Shown here in pieces: positions 1 to 8,969 of a stretch of DNA of 64,000 nucleotides. Numbering within the stretch: the stretch's first letter is position 1; every line of letters starts with the position of its first letter. Source of the DNA: Sodalis ligni (GTDB taxonomy: Bacteria; Pseudomonadota; Gammaproteobacteria; Enterobacterales; Enterobacteriaceae). A model generated the notes under the pieces. That model was given only the letters and a program-made list of their open reading frames with translations, had not been told where the DNA came from and made no database searches. Position numbers and translations under genes: made by a program. The stretch lies in the NCBI RefSeq assembly GCF_016865525.2, contig NZ_CP075169.1, positions 62,001 through 126,000 on the forward strand, read 5' to 3'.

Positions 1-747
1 CTGGGGATTGTCCCGGTAGGCGTGTCGGCGCCGGACTGGTATCGCCGGCTGTTCGCCTTACCGGTGCTGCCGCCGCAGGTGCAGGATGTCGGGCTGCTGT
101 TTCAGCCCAACTTCGAGACTCTCAAGGCGCTGAACCTCGATGCCATCATTATCACGCCCGCGCACGCACTGCTGCGGGACGGGCTCACCGGTATCGCGCC
201 GCTGCTGACCTTAGGCAATTGGGGCAGCCGGCCGATGGCGAATATTGAACGGGACACCCGACTTATGGCCGGGGCATTCGGCCGGGACGGGGTGGCGGAC
301 CGGTTGCTGGAGCAGGCGGCGCAGCGGCTGGCCCGGGCGCAAACGCAGCTGGAGCCATTGCGGGGAACGGCGGTATTTATCGCCACGGTGGTGGACGTAT
401 TGCATTTGAAGCTCCAGACCACCGGCGGCCTGTTCGACGAGGTTGCGCGCCGTTTGGGACTTCGGAACGCCTGGCGCGGCGGCGGCAACGGCCAGGGGGA
501 GGCGCTGGTGGAACTCCAGCAGATTGCCGCAACGGCGGATGCGCGGCTGGTTTCGCTGGGAAACAGCGCCGGCGTACCCCCGGCGGCGGATACGCCGTTA
601 TGGCGCAGTCTGCCCCTGACGCAGGCCGGCAATATCGTGCCGTTGCCACCCGGCCTTTCTTCGACGGGGGCGATGTTAAGCGCCGTTCGCTTCGCCGAAG
701 CGCTGGCGGCGGGATTGTTGCAGGCGGAGGGCGCGCGCCATGCATGA
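1..747 (+). CDS. FhuD-like iron-siderophore periplasmic binding protein (5' end missing)
   Basis: The reading frame is open from the first base, so the window starts inside the gene; about 248 residues of the C-terminal part are seen. The protein would capture a ferric hydroxamate-type siderophore in the periplasm and hand it to the permease encoded next. Alignment from memory to E. coli FhuD supports this: the segment ending in PNFETLKALN matches the PNLELL region, NAWRG matches NAWQG, and the end TGAMLSAVRFAEAL matches the FhuD C-terminus (YGATLSAMHFVRVL). The stop codon overlaps the permease start by 8 bp, so the two genes are translationally coupled. The fhuC-type ATPase, if present, must lie to the left. 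Substrate identity is inferred, not shown. Confidence 0.8.
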   Translation: MGIVPVGVSAPDWYRRLFALPVLPPQVQDVGLLFQPNFETLKALNLDAIIITPAHALLRDGLTGIAPLLTLGNWGSRPMANIERDTRLMAGAFGRDGVADRLLEQAAQRLARAQTQLEPLRGTAVFIATVVDVLHLKLQTTGGLFDEVARRLGLRNAWRGGGNGQGEALVELQQIAATADARLVSLGNSAGVPPAADTPLWRSLPLTQAGNIVPLPPGLSSTGAMLSAVRFAEALAAGLLQAEGARHA

Positions 748-2716
748 TTTCTTCTGGCGGCGCTCGCCCAGCTGGCTGGGCGGGGCGCTGTTTCTGGCCG
801 CCATCATCCTGGCCTGCCGGCAGTGTCCCTTCCCTTGGCCGTCTTTTGCGGCATTGCTGCGGGGCAGCGATTCCCACGCCATTATCCTGCGGGATATGTG
901 GCTGCCGCGCCAGGCCATGGCGCTGCTGTGCGGCGCCACGCTGGCGCTTTGCGGGCTGGTGATGCAGCGGGCGCTACGCAACCCGCTGGCGGAACCCCTG
1001 ACGCTGGGCGTGGCGTCCGGGGCGTCGCTGGCCCTGACCCTTACCACGCTGCTGGCGCCGGGCTGGCTGCTTTATGGCCGGGAGTGGCCGGCGCTGGGGG
1101 GATCCCTGCTGGCGCTGGCGGCGGTATTCATGCTGTCGGCGCGACAATGGCTGTCGCCGATGGCGCTGATTCTGGCGGGGCTGATTGTGAATTTATATGG
1201 CGGAGCCGTGACGCTGCTGTTCACCATCATTAACGATCGTTCGCTGCTGTCGGTAATGATTTGGGGCGGCGGAACGCTTGCCCAGCAGGATTGGTCAACC
1301 TTTGACTGGCTGCTGCCGCGCCTGCTCCTGTGTCTGCTGCCGCTGCTGATGCTGTTGCGTCCGCTGATGCTGCTCAGCCTGCGCGAGGATATCGGCAGGG
1401 GGCTCGGCAGCTCTCCCGGCCTGGTGCGCGGGCTGGCTCTGCTGTGTGCGCTGATGATGTCCAGCCTGGTGATAAGCGCCGTGGGCGTGTTCGGCTTTAT
1501 CGGGCTGGCGGCGCCCCATCTGGCGGCGGCCTGCGGCGCGCGTACGCTGTACCGGCAATTTTTCTGGTCGCCGCTTATGGGCGCCGGCCTGTTGTGGCTG
1601 GCGGACCTGGCGGTGGGCAATATGACGGCGCTCAACGGCATGCTGCTGCCCACCGGCATGATGGTGGCATTGGCCGGCGGTCCCTTGCTGCTGCTGTTTT
1701 TACCCCGCGTCAGCCAGGTCCGCTCCGGATTGGTTTCTTCCTCGCCGCCCGCGACGGCCGCCCCGGCCGGATCCTGGCGGCCGATAGTCATTGCCGGCGC
1801 GCTGCTGTTGCCGGGCATCGCGCTTTCTTTATCCTTCGGCCACGCCCTGCACGGCTGGCATCTCAGCGGCTGGCCGGAGTTCACCGCCCTGTGGCGCTGG
1901 CGAGTGCCGCGCCTGGCGGCGGCGATGAGCGCCGGCGTGCTGCTGGCGGGAGCGGGAGTGCTGATTCAACGCCTTAGCGGCAATCCGCTGGCCAGCCCGG
2001 AAATCCTGGGTATCGGCGCCGGCGCGTCGTTAGGTATCACGCTGTTTTTACTGCTGTCGGGGGGCGGCAGTTTGCCTTTGTTGATACTGAGCAGCGCGCT
2101 GGGGGCCTTTGTTACGCTGCTGGTGACGCTGCTGCAAAATCGCCGCAGCGCGTTCAATCCGGAGCGGGTACTGCTTACCGGACTGGCCATCAGCGCGTTT
2201 TTCCAGTCCGTCGCCACGGTGGTGATGGTCAATAACAGCCGCGCCGCCAATATGCTGATGCAGCTGATGAGCGGCAGTACCTACTATGTATCGCCGTTGA
2301 TGGCCGCTATCGCGGCGGCGAGCGCGGTGCTGCTGCTTCTGCTTGCGCCTCTGTTCTATCGCTGGCTTATCCTGCTGCCGCTGCGGGAAACGGCGCCGTC
2401 CCTAGGCGTTAACGTGCCGGCGGCGCGGATGTCGGTGCTGGGGATGGCGGCGCTGATGACCGGTATCGCCACGCTTATCGTTGGACCGCTTTCCTTCGTC
2501 GGCCTGCTGGGGCCCCATATCGCCCGCCGGCTCGGCGCGAGGGGGCCGGTGGCGCAGTTGCTGACGGCGGCGATGATTGCCGGGCTTATCATGGCGACGG
2601 CGGACTGGATGGGGCGCAATCTGCTTTATCCGCGCCAGCTGCCCGCCGGGCTTATGGCCACCCTGTTGGGCGGTCCGTGGCTGGCATGGCTACTGTTTCG
2701 CCGCGGGCGGGGTTAG
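740..2716 (+). CDS. fhuB: FhuB-like fused FecCD-type siderophore ABC permease
   Basis: This 658-residue inner-membrane protein is two FecCD permease domains joined in tandem, the architecture of FhuB (about 660 residues in E. coli). The first half runs to about residue 330 and the second starts near residue 345. Each half contains the family signature: MQRALRNPLAEPLTLGVASG near residue 75 and IQRLSGNPLASPEILGIGAG near residue 415. Each half also has a cytoplasmic GFIGLAAPH / SFVGLLGPH loop expected to contact the ATPase. It would transport a ferric hydroxamate siderophore across the inner membrane. It overlaps the binding-protein gene by 8 bp and is followed after 11 bp by tonB. The symbol reflects family and architecture; the actual siderophore is unknown. 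Confidence 0.88.
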   Translation: MHDFFWRRSPSWLGGALFLAAIILACRQCPFPWPSFAALLRGSDSHAIILRDMWLPRQAMALLCGATLALCGLVMQRALRNPLAEPLTLGVASGASLALTLTTLLAPGWLLYGREWPALGGSLLALAAVFMLSARQWLSPMALILAGLIVNLYGGAVTLLFTIINDRSLLSVMIWGGGTLAQQDWSTFDWLLPRLLLCLLPLLMLLRPLMLLSLREDIGRGLGSSPGLVRGLALLCALMMSSLVISAVGVFGFIGLAAPHLAAACGARTLYRQFFWSPLMGAGLLWLADLAVGNMTALNGMLLPTGMMVALAGGPLLLLFLPRVSQVRSGLVSSSPPATAAPAGSWRPIVIAGALLLPGIALSLSFGHALHGWHLSGWPEFTALWRWRVPRLAAAMSAGVLLAGAGVLIQRLSGNPLASPEILGIGAGASLGITLFLLLSGGGSLPLLILSSALGAFVTLLVTLLQNRRSAFNPERVLLTGLAISAFFQSVATVVMVNNSRAANMLMQLMSGSTYYVSPLMAAIAAASAVLLLLLAPLFYRWLILLPLRETAPSLGVNVPAARMSVLGMAALMTGIATLIVGPLSFVGLLGPHIARRLGARGPVAQLLTAAMIAGLIMATADWMGRNLLYPRQLPAGLMATLLGGPWLAWLLFRRGRG

Positions 2717-2727
2717 GAGGAAAGAGG

Positions 2728-3513
2728 ATGGCGAGTTTTCCTTGTAAACCCCGGTACGTCCTGCTGGCGATATTGGCCCACGGCCTGTTGTTATGGGCGG
2801 TGGCGGGACAGCGAAGCTCGCCGCCACGGCTGCTGACGCCGGCTTTGCAGCCGGTGATGGAGATAAGCCTGGCGCCGGAACCGGCTGCGCCCGCCCCGCC
2901 GATACCCGCCCCGCCGATAAAAGTACCGCCGCCTGTCCTTGCCCGGGATATACCGGAGGCGCCGCCGCCGGTGAAAGAGCCCGCGCCGTTGCCTGCGGAA
3001 CCGAAGGCGCCGCCGGTGACTGAACCGGAGCCGCCGTCGCCCGTGCAACAGGTTGCGCAGCCTAAGCCGGTGGAGGTGGGTAAAACTGCCGCCAAACCCG
3101 TAAAACGGCTTCACAAACCGGCGCCGCAAAAAACCGCTCCGGCACCCCCGGCGCCCCCTGCGCCGGTAAAAGAGTCTGCAACCGCGGCGGCAAGCCGTGT
3201 GCCGGATCAAACCCCAAGGGTGCCGGCGGTCACTCAGCCGGTATTCGACGCGGCTTATCTCAATAATCCGCCGCCGGACTATCCGCGCCTGGCGCGGCGG
3301 GCGCATCAGCAGGGCACGGTAATGCTTAACGTGCTGGTGACCGTAGGCGGCGGCGCCGGCGAGGTGAACATCGCGCAAAGCAGCGGCAGCGATGCATTGG
3401 ACGACGCGGCGCGGCAGGCGGTGAAGCGCTGGCGCTTTATCCCGGCGAAACGCGGCGGTGAGCCGGTTGCCGGCTGGGTGCGCGTACCGGTGGTGTTCCG
3501 GCTTGACGGTTAG
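2728..3513 (+). CDS. tonB: TonB energy-transducing protein (locus-specific copy)
   Basis: The protein has 261 residues: a short cytoplasmic N-terminus, one membrane anchor (YVLLAILAHGLLLWAVAG), a long proline/alanine/lysine-rich periplasmic spacer (about residues 40-160), and a C-terminal TonB domain starting near YPRLARRAHQQGTV and ending in VRVPVVFRLDG. It couples the proton-motive force, through ExbB/ExbD encoded elsewhere, to TonB-dependent receptors. An upstream in-frame ATG at 2677 lies inside fhuB; the ATG at 2728 is preferred because AGGAGGAAAGAGG stands directly before it and the membrane anchor then sits at the usual distance. Its location beside the permease and receptor suggests a TonB dedicated to this siderophore rather than the housekeeping copy. 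Confidence 0.85.
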   Translation: MASFPCKPRYVLLAILAHGLLLWAVAGQRSSPPRLLTPALQPVMEISLAPEPAAPAPPIPAPPIKVPPPVLARDIPEAPPPVKEPAPLPAEPKAPPVTEPEPPSPVQQVAQPKPVEVGKTAAKPVKRLHKPAPQKTAPAPPAPPAPVKESATAAASRVPDQTPRVPAVTQPVFDAAYLNNPPPDYPRLARRAHQQGTVMLNVLVTVGGGAGEVNIAQSSGSDALDDAARQAVKRWRFIPAKRGGEPVAGWVRVPVVFRLDG

Positions 3514-3544
3514 CCCCGTTGAGAAAGCAAAAAGAGGCTTTCCC
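3502..3544 (+). repeat. 43-bp segment at tonB 3' end, similar to 6688-6730
   Basis: This stretch covers the last codons of tonB and a small hairpin (GAAAGC / GCTTTC). It matches 6688-6730 at about 35 of 43 positions by eye. The hairpin lies between the convergent tonB and araC-type genes and could be a weak terminator, but no T-run follows. The second copy just downstream of the receptor suggests a local duplication of a tonB-tail/terminator segment. Confidence 0.4.
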
Positions 3545-3552
3545 GTTGCCGG

Positions 3553-4296
3553 TTAGTCCCGGCGGGAGAGAAACCGGGCGGGAGTAATACCCAGGTTTTT
3601 TTTGAACATGGTATTAAAACTGCGGGCGTTCATATAGCCCGTCTCGGCGGCCGCCTGTTTAACCGGCAGGCCTTGCGCCAATCGCAGTATGGCCTGCTGT
3701 AGACGATTCTGCCGCCGCCAGTCGCCGAAGGTCAGGCCGGTTTGGCGCACAAAACGACGGGCCAGCGTGCGCGGCTCGATACCGGTATGTTCACTCCACC
3801 AGGCCAACGGACGGTCATCGTCGGGACGCTCGTCCAGATACCGGCAAACAGCCGCCAGCCGGTGGTCGGCGGGCTGCGCCAGCCAGACGGCGGCACCGGT
3901 CCGGCTGCGGTCCAGTTCGCTGCGTATCAGCGGCAGCGTCGCAGGCGGGACATCACCATTATCCTCATCAATGACCCGCATCAGCAACGCATGCAGCAAT
4001 GGCGAAATGTGCCGCGCGGCCGCGTGTTTTTCCCACGCCGGATTGTCTCCCGACATGTACAGGCTTACCACCGGCGCATCGGTGAGGGATAACCAGCTAT
4101 GAGGCTGCCCGCCCGGCAGCCAGACGGCCGTCAGGGCCGGAGATATCCAGCACTCCCCCCGCGTAAAGACCTGCAGGCCCCCCCGGCAGGCGTAGATCAG
4201 CTGGCCCTCTTCATGAGAGTGCCAGCCCTGGCCTTGTCCGGCGGCATAGGCATGTATCCAGCCGCTGACCTTGGGGGAAATAATGCTGAGCGACAT
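3553..4296 (-). CDS. AraC-family transcriptional regulator
   Basis: This 247-residue regulator has an N-terminal cupin-like sensing domain (HSHEEGQLIYACRGGLQV near residue 22; WLPGGQPHSW near residue 53) and a C-terminal AraC DNA-binding domain with two helix-turn-helix units. The second unit carries the conserved end QAAAETGYMNARSFNTMFKK and LGITPARFLSRRD. The start at 4296 is chosen over an upstream in-frame start because CTGGAGGACC lies at proper spacing before it. It is transcribed divergently from the receptor gene at 4495, with Fur-like boxes in between, so it probably activates the receptor in response to iron starvation or the cognate siderophore, as AraC-type siderophore regulators do. 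The ligand is not evident. Confidence 0.8.
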   Translation of the reverse strand: MSLSIISPKVSGWIHAYAAGQGQGWHSHEEGQLIYACRGGLQVFTRGECWISPALTAVWLPGGQPHSWLSLTDAPVVSLYMSGDNPAWEKHAAARHISPLLHALLMRVIDEDNGDVPPATLPLIRSELDRSRTGAAVWLAQPADHRLAAVCRYLDERPDDDRPLAWWSEHTGIEPRTLARRFVRQTGLTFGDWRRQNRLQQAILRLAQGLPVKQAAAETGYMNARSFNTMFKKNLGITPARFLSRRD

Positions 4297-4334
4297 GACC
4301 GGTCCTCCAGGGGCGGGTGATTGCGGTAAAAAGC

Positions 4335-4347
4335 GACAATGATTGTC
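4335..4347. promoter_or_regulatory. Fur-like box, regulator-proximal
   Basis: GACAATGATTGTC is a near-perfect dyad resembling the core of the Fur box (GATAATGATTATC). It lies 39 bp upstream of the AraC-type gene start, on the side where that gene's promoter is expected. Confidence 0.5.
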
Positions 4348-4414
4348 ACTCTTGCTGACTTCCGGCGGGATATGTCCCGAAGCGATCACTATGACCGCTG
4401 TTTTTTTAAAAGTA

Positions 4415-4429
4415 AATGATTATCATTTC
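4415..4429. promoter_or_regulatory. Fur box upstream of the siderophore receptor
   Basis: AATGATTATCATTTC matches the central part of the classical Fur box (GATAATGATTATCATTATC) very closely. It is about 65 bp upstream of the receptor start codon, where it would overlap the receptor promoter and repress it under iron repletion. Confidence 0.7.
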
Positions 4430-4494
4430 GTTCATTAGACAATCTAATAAAAAACCATAATCATTTAACTTATTGATTCCGAGGGGATTCATCA

Positions 4495-6678
4495 ATGAAT
4501 TTGCTCCTGCCCGTTCGCCGCTGGGCGCCGGTTTTGGCTCTTACCTTTACCCATGCCATGACTGCCAGCGCCGCCGTCGCCAGCGCGGACACTGCCGACA
4601 CAGCCCCCGCCGCTACCCTATCGGCGAAGGGCGTTCCAGAGGCGCCGGCCGATTCAGTCACGTTGCCGGCGGTGCGGGTGACCGCCGGCAATGAGCTGGA
4701 TGCCGTCAGCGAAGGCACGCAAAGCTATGCCGCCGGGGCGGTTACGCTGTTCGGCAAACAGCCCGTGGCGACTAAGGATATCCCCAGCTCGGTATCGGTG
4801 GTGACCCGCCAGCGCATGGACGACCAGAATATGACCTCGGTAAGCGATGCACTGAATTACAGTACCGGTATTACCGCCGTGAACTATGGCGACGGCACCA
4901 CGTATTTCAAGTCGCGGGGATATGACGTCGGCATCGAGTTTGACGGCGTACCCCTGGCCAGCGGCATTCAGTATGAGCCGCAGTTTGACCTGGCGATGTA
5001 CGATCGCGTGGAAGTGTTCCGTGGTCCGTCCGGACTGATGGATGGTGCCGGCGAGCCCGGCGGCACCGTTAACCTGGTGCGTAAAATGCCTGCCGACACC
5101 TTTCATTTTGGCTCTCAAACCAGCATCGGCAGCTATGGCGACTATCGCCAGCAGCTGGATGTCACCGGGCCGATGAACGACGAAGGGACGCTGCGCGGAC
5201 GGGCGGTGGTGGTAGGCCAGGATCAGCATACTTTCCTGGAAAATGAAGTGAACAAGCACGTCATGGCTTACGGCGCATTGGAATATGACGTCTCCCCCGC
5301 GACGATGCTGTCTTTTTCCGGTGGAATACAAAGCAATCCCCTGCAAGGCTTTGACTACGGACCGTCCCTGTATACCGATGGCAGCCCGGTTCGTGGCCGC
5401 ACCACCAGAAACTATAGTCCGGACTGGAACTACAGCGATATCAACATGCAGGAAGCGAACGCCGTTCTGTCGCATACTTTCAGCAATGACTGGAAATCCC
5501 GGACTACGCTCTTTTACCGGCATATCCTGTCCAAATCCGACTACGCCTATTCCGGCGGCGGGGTGGACCCGCAGACCAATGAATCGGATTATACCGGACA
5601 GCGGCAACGCATCGTCAACGACTGGTTCGGCCTCGACAGCAATCTCTCCGGGCCGGTGTCGGCCTTCGGGCGCCGGCACACGCTGATGCTGGGGGCCAAT
5701 TACCAGCTTAACAAGCAGAGCAGCCGCAGCGGATTTGCCGATCTCGGTAATTACGATATTTTCTCTCACAATGATATTCCCCGGCCGGACATTGATTTCA
5801 CCAGCGGCACCCGCCAGCGTATTCAGCAGGTAGGGGTCTACGGGCAGGGCAACATCGAGCTGGCCGACCCGCTGCACCTGATCCTCGGCGGTCGTCTGGC
5901 GGCGTTCAGCCAAAAGAGCCAGCCTTTCCTGCCGGACAGCGGCGATTGGACCACCAGCTATAACGAGCGCCACAAATTTGTCCCCTACACCGGACTGGTG
6001 CTGGATTTGACGCCGCAGATTGCCACCTATGTGAGTTATACCAAGATCTTCTCGCCGCAGTCCGCCACCACGTGGGACGGACAAGGATTGCCGCCCCGTG
6101 CCGGCGAACAGTACGAAACCGGCATCAAAGGTGACTTCATGGATCACCGTTTGCAAAGTTCGCTGGCGTTGTTCCGCATCAATGACGAACACCGCGCCAT
6201 TGACGATCCGGATCATCCCACGGGCTCCGTGGCCGGCGGCCGGGCCCGCAGCGATGGCCTGGAGCTGGAACTTAACGGCAATATCCTGCCGCAGTGGGAT
6301 ATCTACGCCAGCTATACGCTGCTGACCGCCAATTATGTCAACGACCCCACCTACGGAAATGCGCGTTTTGATGATGAAGAGCCGCGCCAGCAGGCCAAGC
6401 TCTGGACCCTTTGGCATTTCCGCGGAGGCGCCCTGGATGGTTTTCGCGTCGGCGGCGGCGTACGGGCGCAAAGCGAGACCGATCGCGATGCATGGCAGCA
6501 AGGGGGATATGCTTTGGTTGATCTTCAGGCCGGGTACCGCTTCAACAAACATTTAGATGCCAGCCTGACGTTGAATAATGTATTTGATCGCGACTATTAC
6601 GCCCGCGTACCGTCCAGCTATTTCAGCGAACGTGGCGAGCCGCGCAATGTCATGCTGACAGTGAGCGTCGATTATTGA
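4495..6678 (+). CDS. TonB-dependent siderophore receptor
   Basis: This 727-residue outer-membrane receptor has an N-terminal signal peptide (about residues 1-27), a TonB-box-like segment (TLPAVRVTAG, residues about 57-66), a plug domain (about 90-210; KDIPSSVSVVTRQRMDD, YDRVEVFRGPSGLMDGAGEP) and a 22-strand barrel ending in an aromatic residue (TVSVDY), as expected for BAM-dependent assembly. It belongs to the FpvA/FoxA/FcuA-type ferric siderophore receptors; the ligand cannot be read from sequence. RBS GAGGGG lies 8 bp before the start. A Fur box and a divergent AraC-type gene lie upstream, and TonB plus permease genes are nearby, so it is the outer-membrane entry point of this uptake system. 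Its last 58 bp are duplicated at 9741-9798. Confidence 0.9.
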   Translation: MNLLLPVRRWAPVLALTFTHAMTASAAVASADTADTAPAATLSAKGVPEAPADSVTLPAVRVTAGNELDAVSEGTQSYAAGAVTLFGKQPVATKDIPSSVSVVTRQRMDDQNMTSVSDALNYSTGITAVNYGDGTTYFKSRGYDVGIEFDGVPLASGIQYEPQFDLAMYDRVEVFRGPSGLMDGAGEPGGTVNLVRKMPADTFHFGSQTSIGSYGDYRQQLDVTGPMNDEGTLRGRAVVVGQDQHTFLENEVNKHVMAYGALEYDVSPATMLSFSGGIQSNPLQGFDYGPSLYTDGSPVRGRTTRNYSPDWNYSDINMQEANAVLSHTFSNDWKSRTTLFYRHILSKSDYAYSGGGVDPQTNESDYTGQRQRIVNDWFGLDSNLSGPVSAFGRRHTLMLGANYQLNKQSSRSGFADLGNYDIFSHNDIPRPDIDFTSGTRQRIQQVGVYGQGNIELADPLHLILGGRLAAFSQKSQPFLPDSGDWTTSYNERHKFVPYTGLVLDLTPQIATYVSYTKIFSPQSATTWDGQGLPPRAGEQYETGIKGDFMDHRLQSSLALFRINDEHRAIDDPDHPTGSVAGGRARSDGLELELNGNILPQWDIYASYTLLTANYVNDPTYGNARFDDEEPRQQAKLWTLWHFRGGALDGFRVGGGVRAQSETDRDAWQQGGYALVDLQAGYRFNKHLDASLTLNNVFDRDYYARVPSSYFSERGEPRNVMLTVSVDY
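6621..6678 (+). repeat. 58-bp direct repeat, left copy (receptor 3' end)
   Basis: This copy runs from the codons FSERGEP to the receptor stop codon. It matches 9741-9798 at 57 of 58 bases (C at 6627, A at 9747). The two copies bracket the IS630/type VI insertion. Confidence 0.85.
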
Positions 6679-7156
6679 GGGTTTCGCCTTGACGGCCAGT
6701 TCCGTTGATAAAGCAAAACTTGGCTTTCCCCTGAGCATTCGATGACCCATTGAGACGAACACCTGTTTGAGCTCCGTTGGGTAAACGGTAAATATACTAT
6801 GTAAGGCTGTTTGAAGGGTGACATGCCTAAATAACGTTGTCACCGCGAAAATCCCAATAGAAAAATTATTAGTAATATATTGATATTTAATATTTTTATG
6901 GAGATGAGCCGCTAAATTATGCCTTTGCACGGGAAATTCATAATAAACGATGCATATTTTTGCCCATTCATTATCCCTGGCATAGGTACCTTTCTGGCCT
7001 ACTCCGGGAAAGATCAGTAACGCAACCGTGCAGGTTGCGTCGGGATTCCTGGCCTAAATAGCTTTGCAAAATAGTAGATCACTTTGATGGAACTCAGCCC
7101 GAATTGAGCGATCTGATCAATCGCCAAATTCAACAAATCACCCACCGGACTGAGCG
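6679..7156. other. Intergenic stretch between receptor and IS630; no supported gene
   Basis: About 480 bp without a convincing gene on either strand. It contains the 43-bp segment similar to the tonB tail (6688-6730), an AT-rich part (6830-6960) and the untranslated left flank of the IS630 transposase. Terminal inverted repeats of the IS element could not be delimited by eye. Confidence 0.5.
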
Positions 7157-8194
7157 ATGCCGATCATAGCATTTATCCCTGATGAAGAACGATATCTCAT
7201 GAGAAAAGAGGCCCAACAAACTCGTGATAAAAATCATGCTCGCCGACTGATGGCGATGCTCATGTTGCACCAGGGAATGACCGTTACCGAGGTCGCCAAA
7301 ATACTGTGTGCGGCTCGTTCTTCAATAGGAAGGTGGATAAATTTGTTTACTTTATATGGAGTTAATGGGCTGAAAAGTCTCAAGCCAGGGCGTGAGCCTC
7401 GGTGGCCTGTCGCTGATATCTTGCCCATCCTGCCGCTTCTTGTGCAACGTTCACCGCAGGATTTTGGCTGGCTGCGTTCACGCTGGAGTACGGAGCTTCT
7501 GGCTTTGGCCGTTAATCGGCTTTTTAACATCTCGCTTCATCCCGCTACTTTATACCGCTACCTGAAACAGGCAGACCTTGTCTGGCGCAGGGCCGCGCCG
7601 ACACTGAAAATAAAAGACCCTCACTATGAGGAAAAATGGACGATTATCGAGCAAGCTCTGGCGCAAAACTCCTTTGATAATCCAGTGTTTTATCAAGACG
7701 AAGTCGATATCGATTTAAACCCGAAAATCGGCTCGGACTGGTGTCTGAAAGGGCAGCAAAAACGCATCGCCACGCCGGGAATGAATCAGAAGCATTACCT
7801 GGCGGGCGCGTTGCATGCCGCGACAGGCCAAGTCCATTATGTTAGCGGCAGTAGTAAGAACTCTGAGTTATTTATCCATCTATTAAGGGTATTGAAACGG
7901 ACTTATCGGCGGGCCAAAACGATAACGTTAGTTGTTGATAAATATGTTATTCATAAGAGCCGGAAGGTAGAAAATTGGCTGGCTAATAATAAGAAGTTCA
8001 GAGTACTGTTTTTGCCAACCTATTCTCCATGGCTGAACCCAATAGAGCGGCTCTGGTTATCGTTACATGAAACGGTAACGCGTAATCATCAATGCCGATA
8101 TATGTGGCAACTCCTGAACCGGGTTGCTCAGTTTATGAAAGCCGCATCACCGTTTCCGGGTAACCAGCATGGACTGGCACAAGTGGAGCGGTAA
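7157..8194 (+). mobile_element. IS630-family transposase
   Basis: The 345-residue transposase has an N-terminal helix-turn-helix part (MTVTEVAKILCAARSSIGRW) and an IS630/Tc1-type DDE catalytic core: first Asp in FYQDEVDIDLNPKIGSDW, second Asp in TLVVDKYVIHKSRKVENW, and Glu in YSPWLNPIERLW. The length fits an intact single-frame IS630 element. Such elements insert at TA dinucleotides; the ends were not resolved. The 3' end of the transposase reads into the start of a truncated Tlde1-like gene in another frame, so this insertion, or a deletion it caused, probably removed the effector's N-terminus. Confidence 0.88.
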
Positions 8195-8600
8195 TATGAA
8201 AAGCTATTTAGGTCCAATACCACAGGGACGCTATCATATTGTTGACCGTCCCACCGGCGGCTGGAAAGGTGTACTCCGTACTGACCTGCATGATGCCTAT
8301 TCATGGGTTACGCCAACACCCGTTATCAAAGCAGAGTGGTTTGCTCTATATCGGGATGAAGGAAGCATAAATGATCATACATGGATAAATGGCGTTAAAC
8401 GCGGAAACTTCCGGTTACATCCCCCGGGTCCGATGGGAATATCGCTGGGCTGCATTACCTTGCTGCATCGCTCAGATTTCCTCGCGATTCGCCAGGCTTT
8501 GCTTTCGACTCAGCAGGTTAAGTTATCTAACGGTTTAAGGTCTTATGGGATGATTGAGGTAATACTGAATGGAAGCGCGACGTGTTCCAACGGGCTTTAG
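8169..8600 (+). pseudogene. Tlde1-like (ex-DUF2778) type VI effector, N-terminus missing
   Basis: The readable frame (143 codons from 8169; first internal ATG at 8196) matches the Tlde1 domain, the L,D-transpeptidase-related peptidoglycan-targeting type VI effectors. Landmarks are GPIPQGRYHIVDRPTGGW, WFALYRDEG, TWINGVKRGNFRLHP, and the catalytic block ISLGCITL with the Cys, plus the preceding His in RLHP. From memory, full-length homologues have about 30-40 further N-terminal residues ending near YSGN; these are missing. The left end is fused to the IS630 3' end, so the gene has lost its own start and promoter. The next gene overlaps its end by 32 bp. It is probably non-functional, though the catalytic half is undamaged. 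Confidence 0.75.
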
Positions 8601-8838
8601 AATAATGATATTTATATTCATTTTTTTGCTGACTTTCCTATTGCTGCGGCCCTCCACGCCAGTGACCGACGCAGAGTACTCTTTTTGGAATAAGATGGCC
8701 GATTACTTTGGTGAACTGGATGTAGAAGGCTTTGTGGGACTGGCATTACTGATTACCTGCCCCATCTTTACCATTATTGTCTACCAGATGGTCATCCGGC
8801 TGGCAGAAAAACTTATTAAGATGTCGGTTATCGATTAG
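8569..8838 (+). CDS. Small membrane protein, candidate immunity protein to the Tlde1-like effector
   Basis: This 89-residue protein has two predicted membrane segments: residues about 12-27 (IMIFIFIFLLTFLLLR) and about 54-75 (FVGLALLITCPIFTIIVYQM). TGAGGT is seen about 10 bp upstream of the ATG. It overlaps the effector frame by 32 bp, the tight coupling typical of effector-immunity pairs, and the effector acts in the periplasm, where a membrane-anchored immunity protein could act. I do not recognise the family from sequence alone; the immunity role is inference from position and topology. It appears intact. Confidence 0.5.
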   Translation: MEARRVPTGFRIMIFIFIFLLTFLLLRPSTPVTDAEYSFWNKMADYFGELDVEGFVGLALLITCPIFTIIVYQMVIRLAEKLIKMSVID

Positions 8839-8969
8839 AAGGCGAAATTAATTCCTCCTTCCTCCACGTCGCTTCTTGACCCTTAAAATCAAAGGGCAGT
8901 CCCCCATAAGGAGCTAACACGCAGTGTCAGACATACTAAAAAGATCCAGAGGTTGCCCGGTCTACTTTA

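Noticed and set aside
4654..6552. A 632-codon open frame on the minus strand opposite the siderophore receptor
   Set aside because: It is a GC-rich antisense shadow of a clear TonB-dependent receptor and has no recognisable domain.
7030..8200. Exact terminal inverted repeats and TA target duplication of the IS630 element
   Set aside because: I could not find a convincing pair by eye, so only the transposase gene is annotated.
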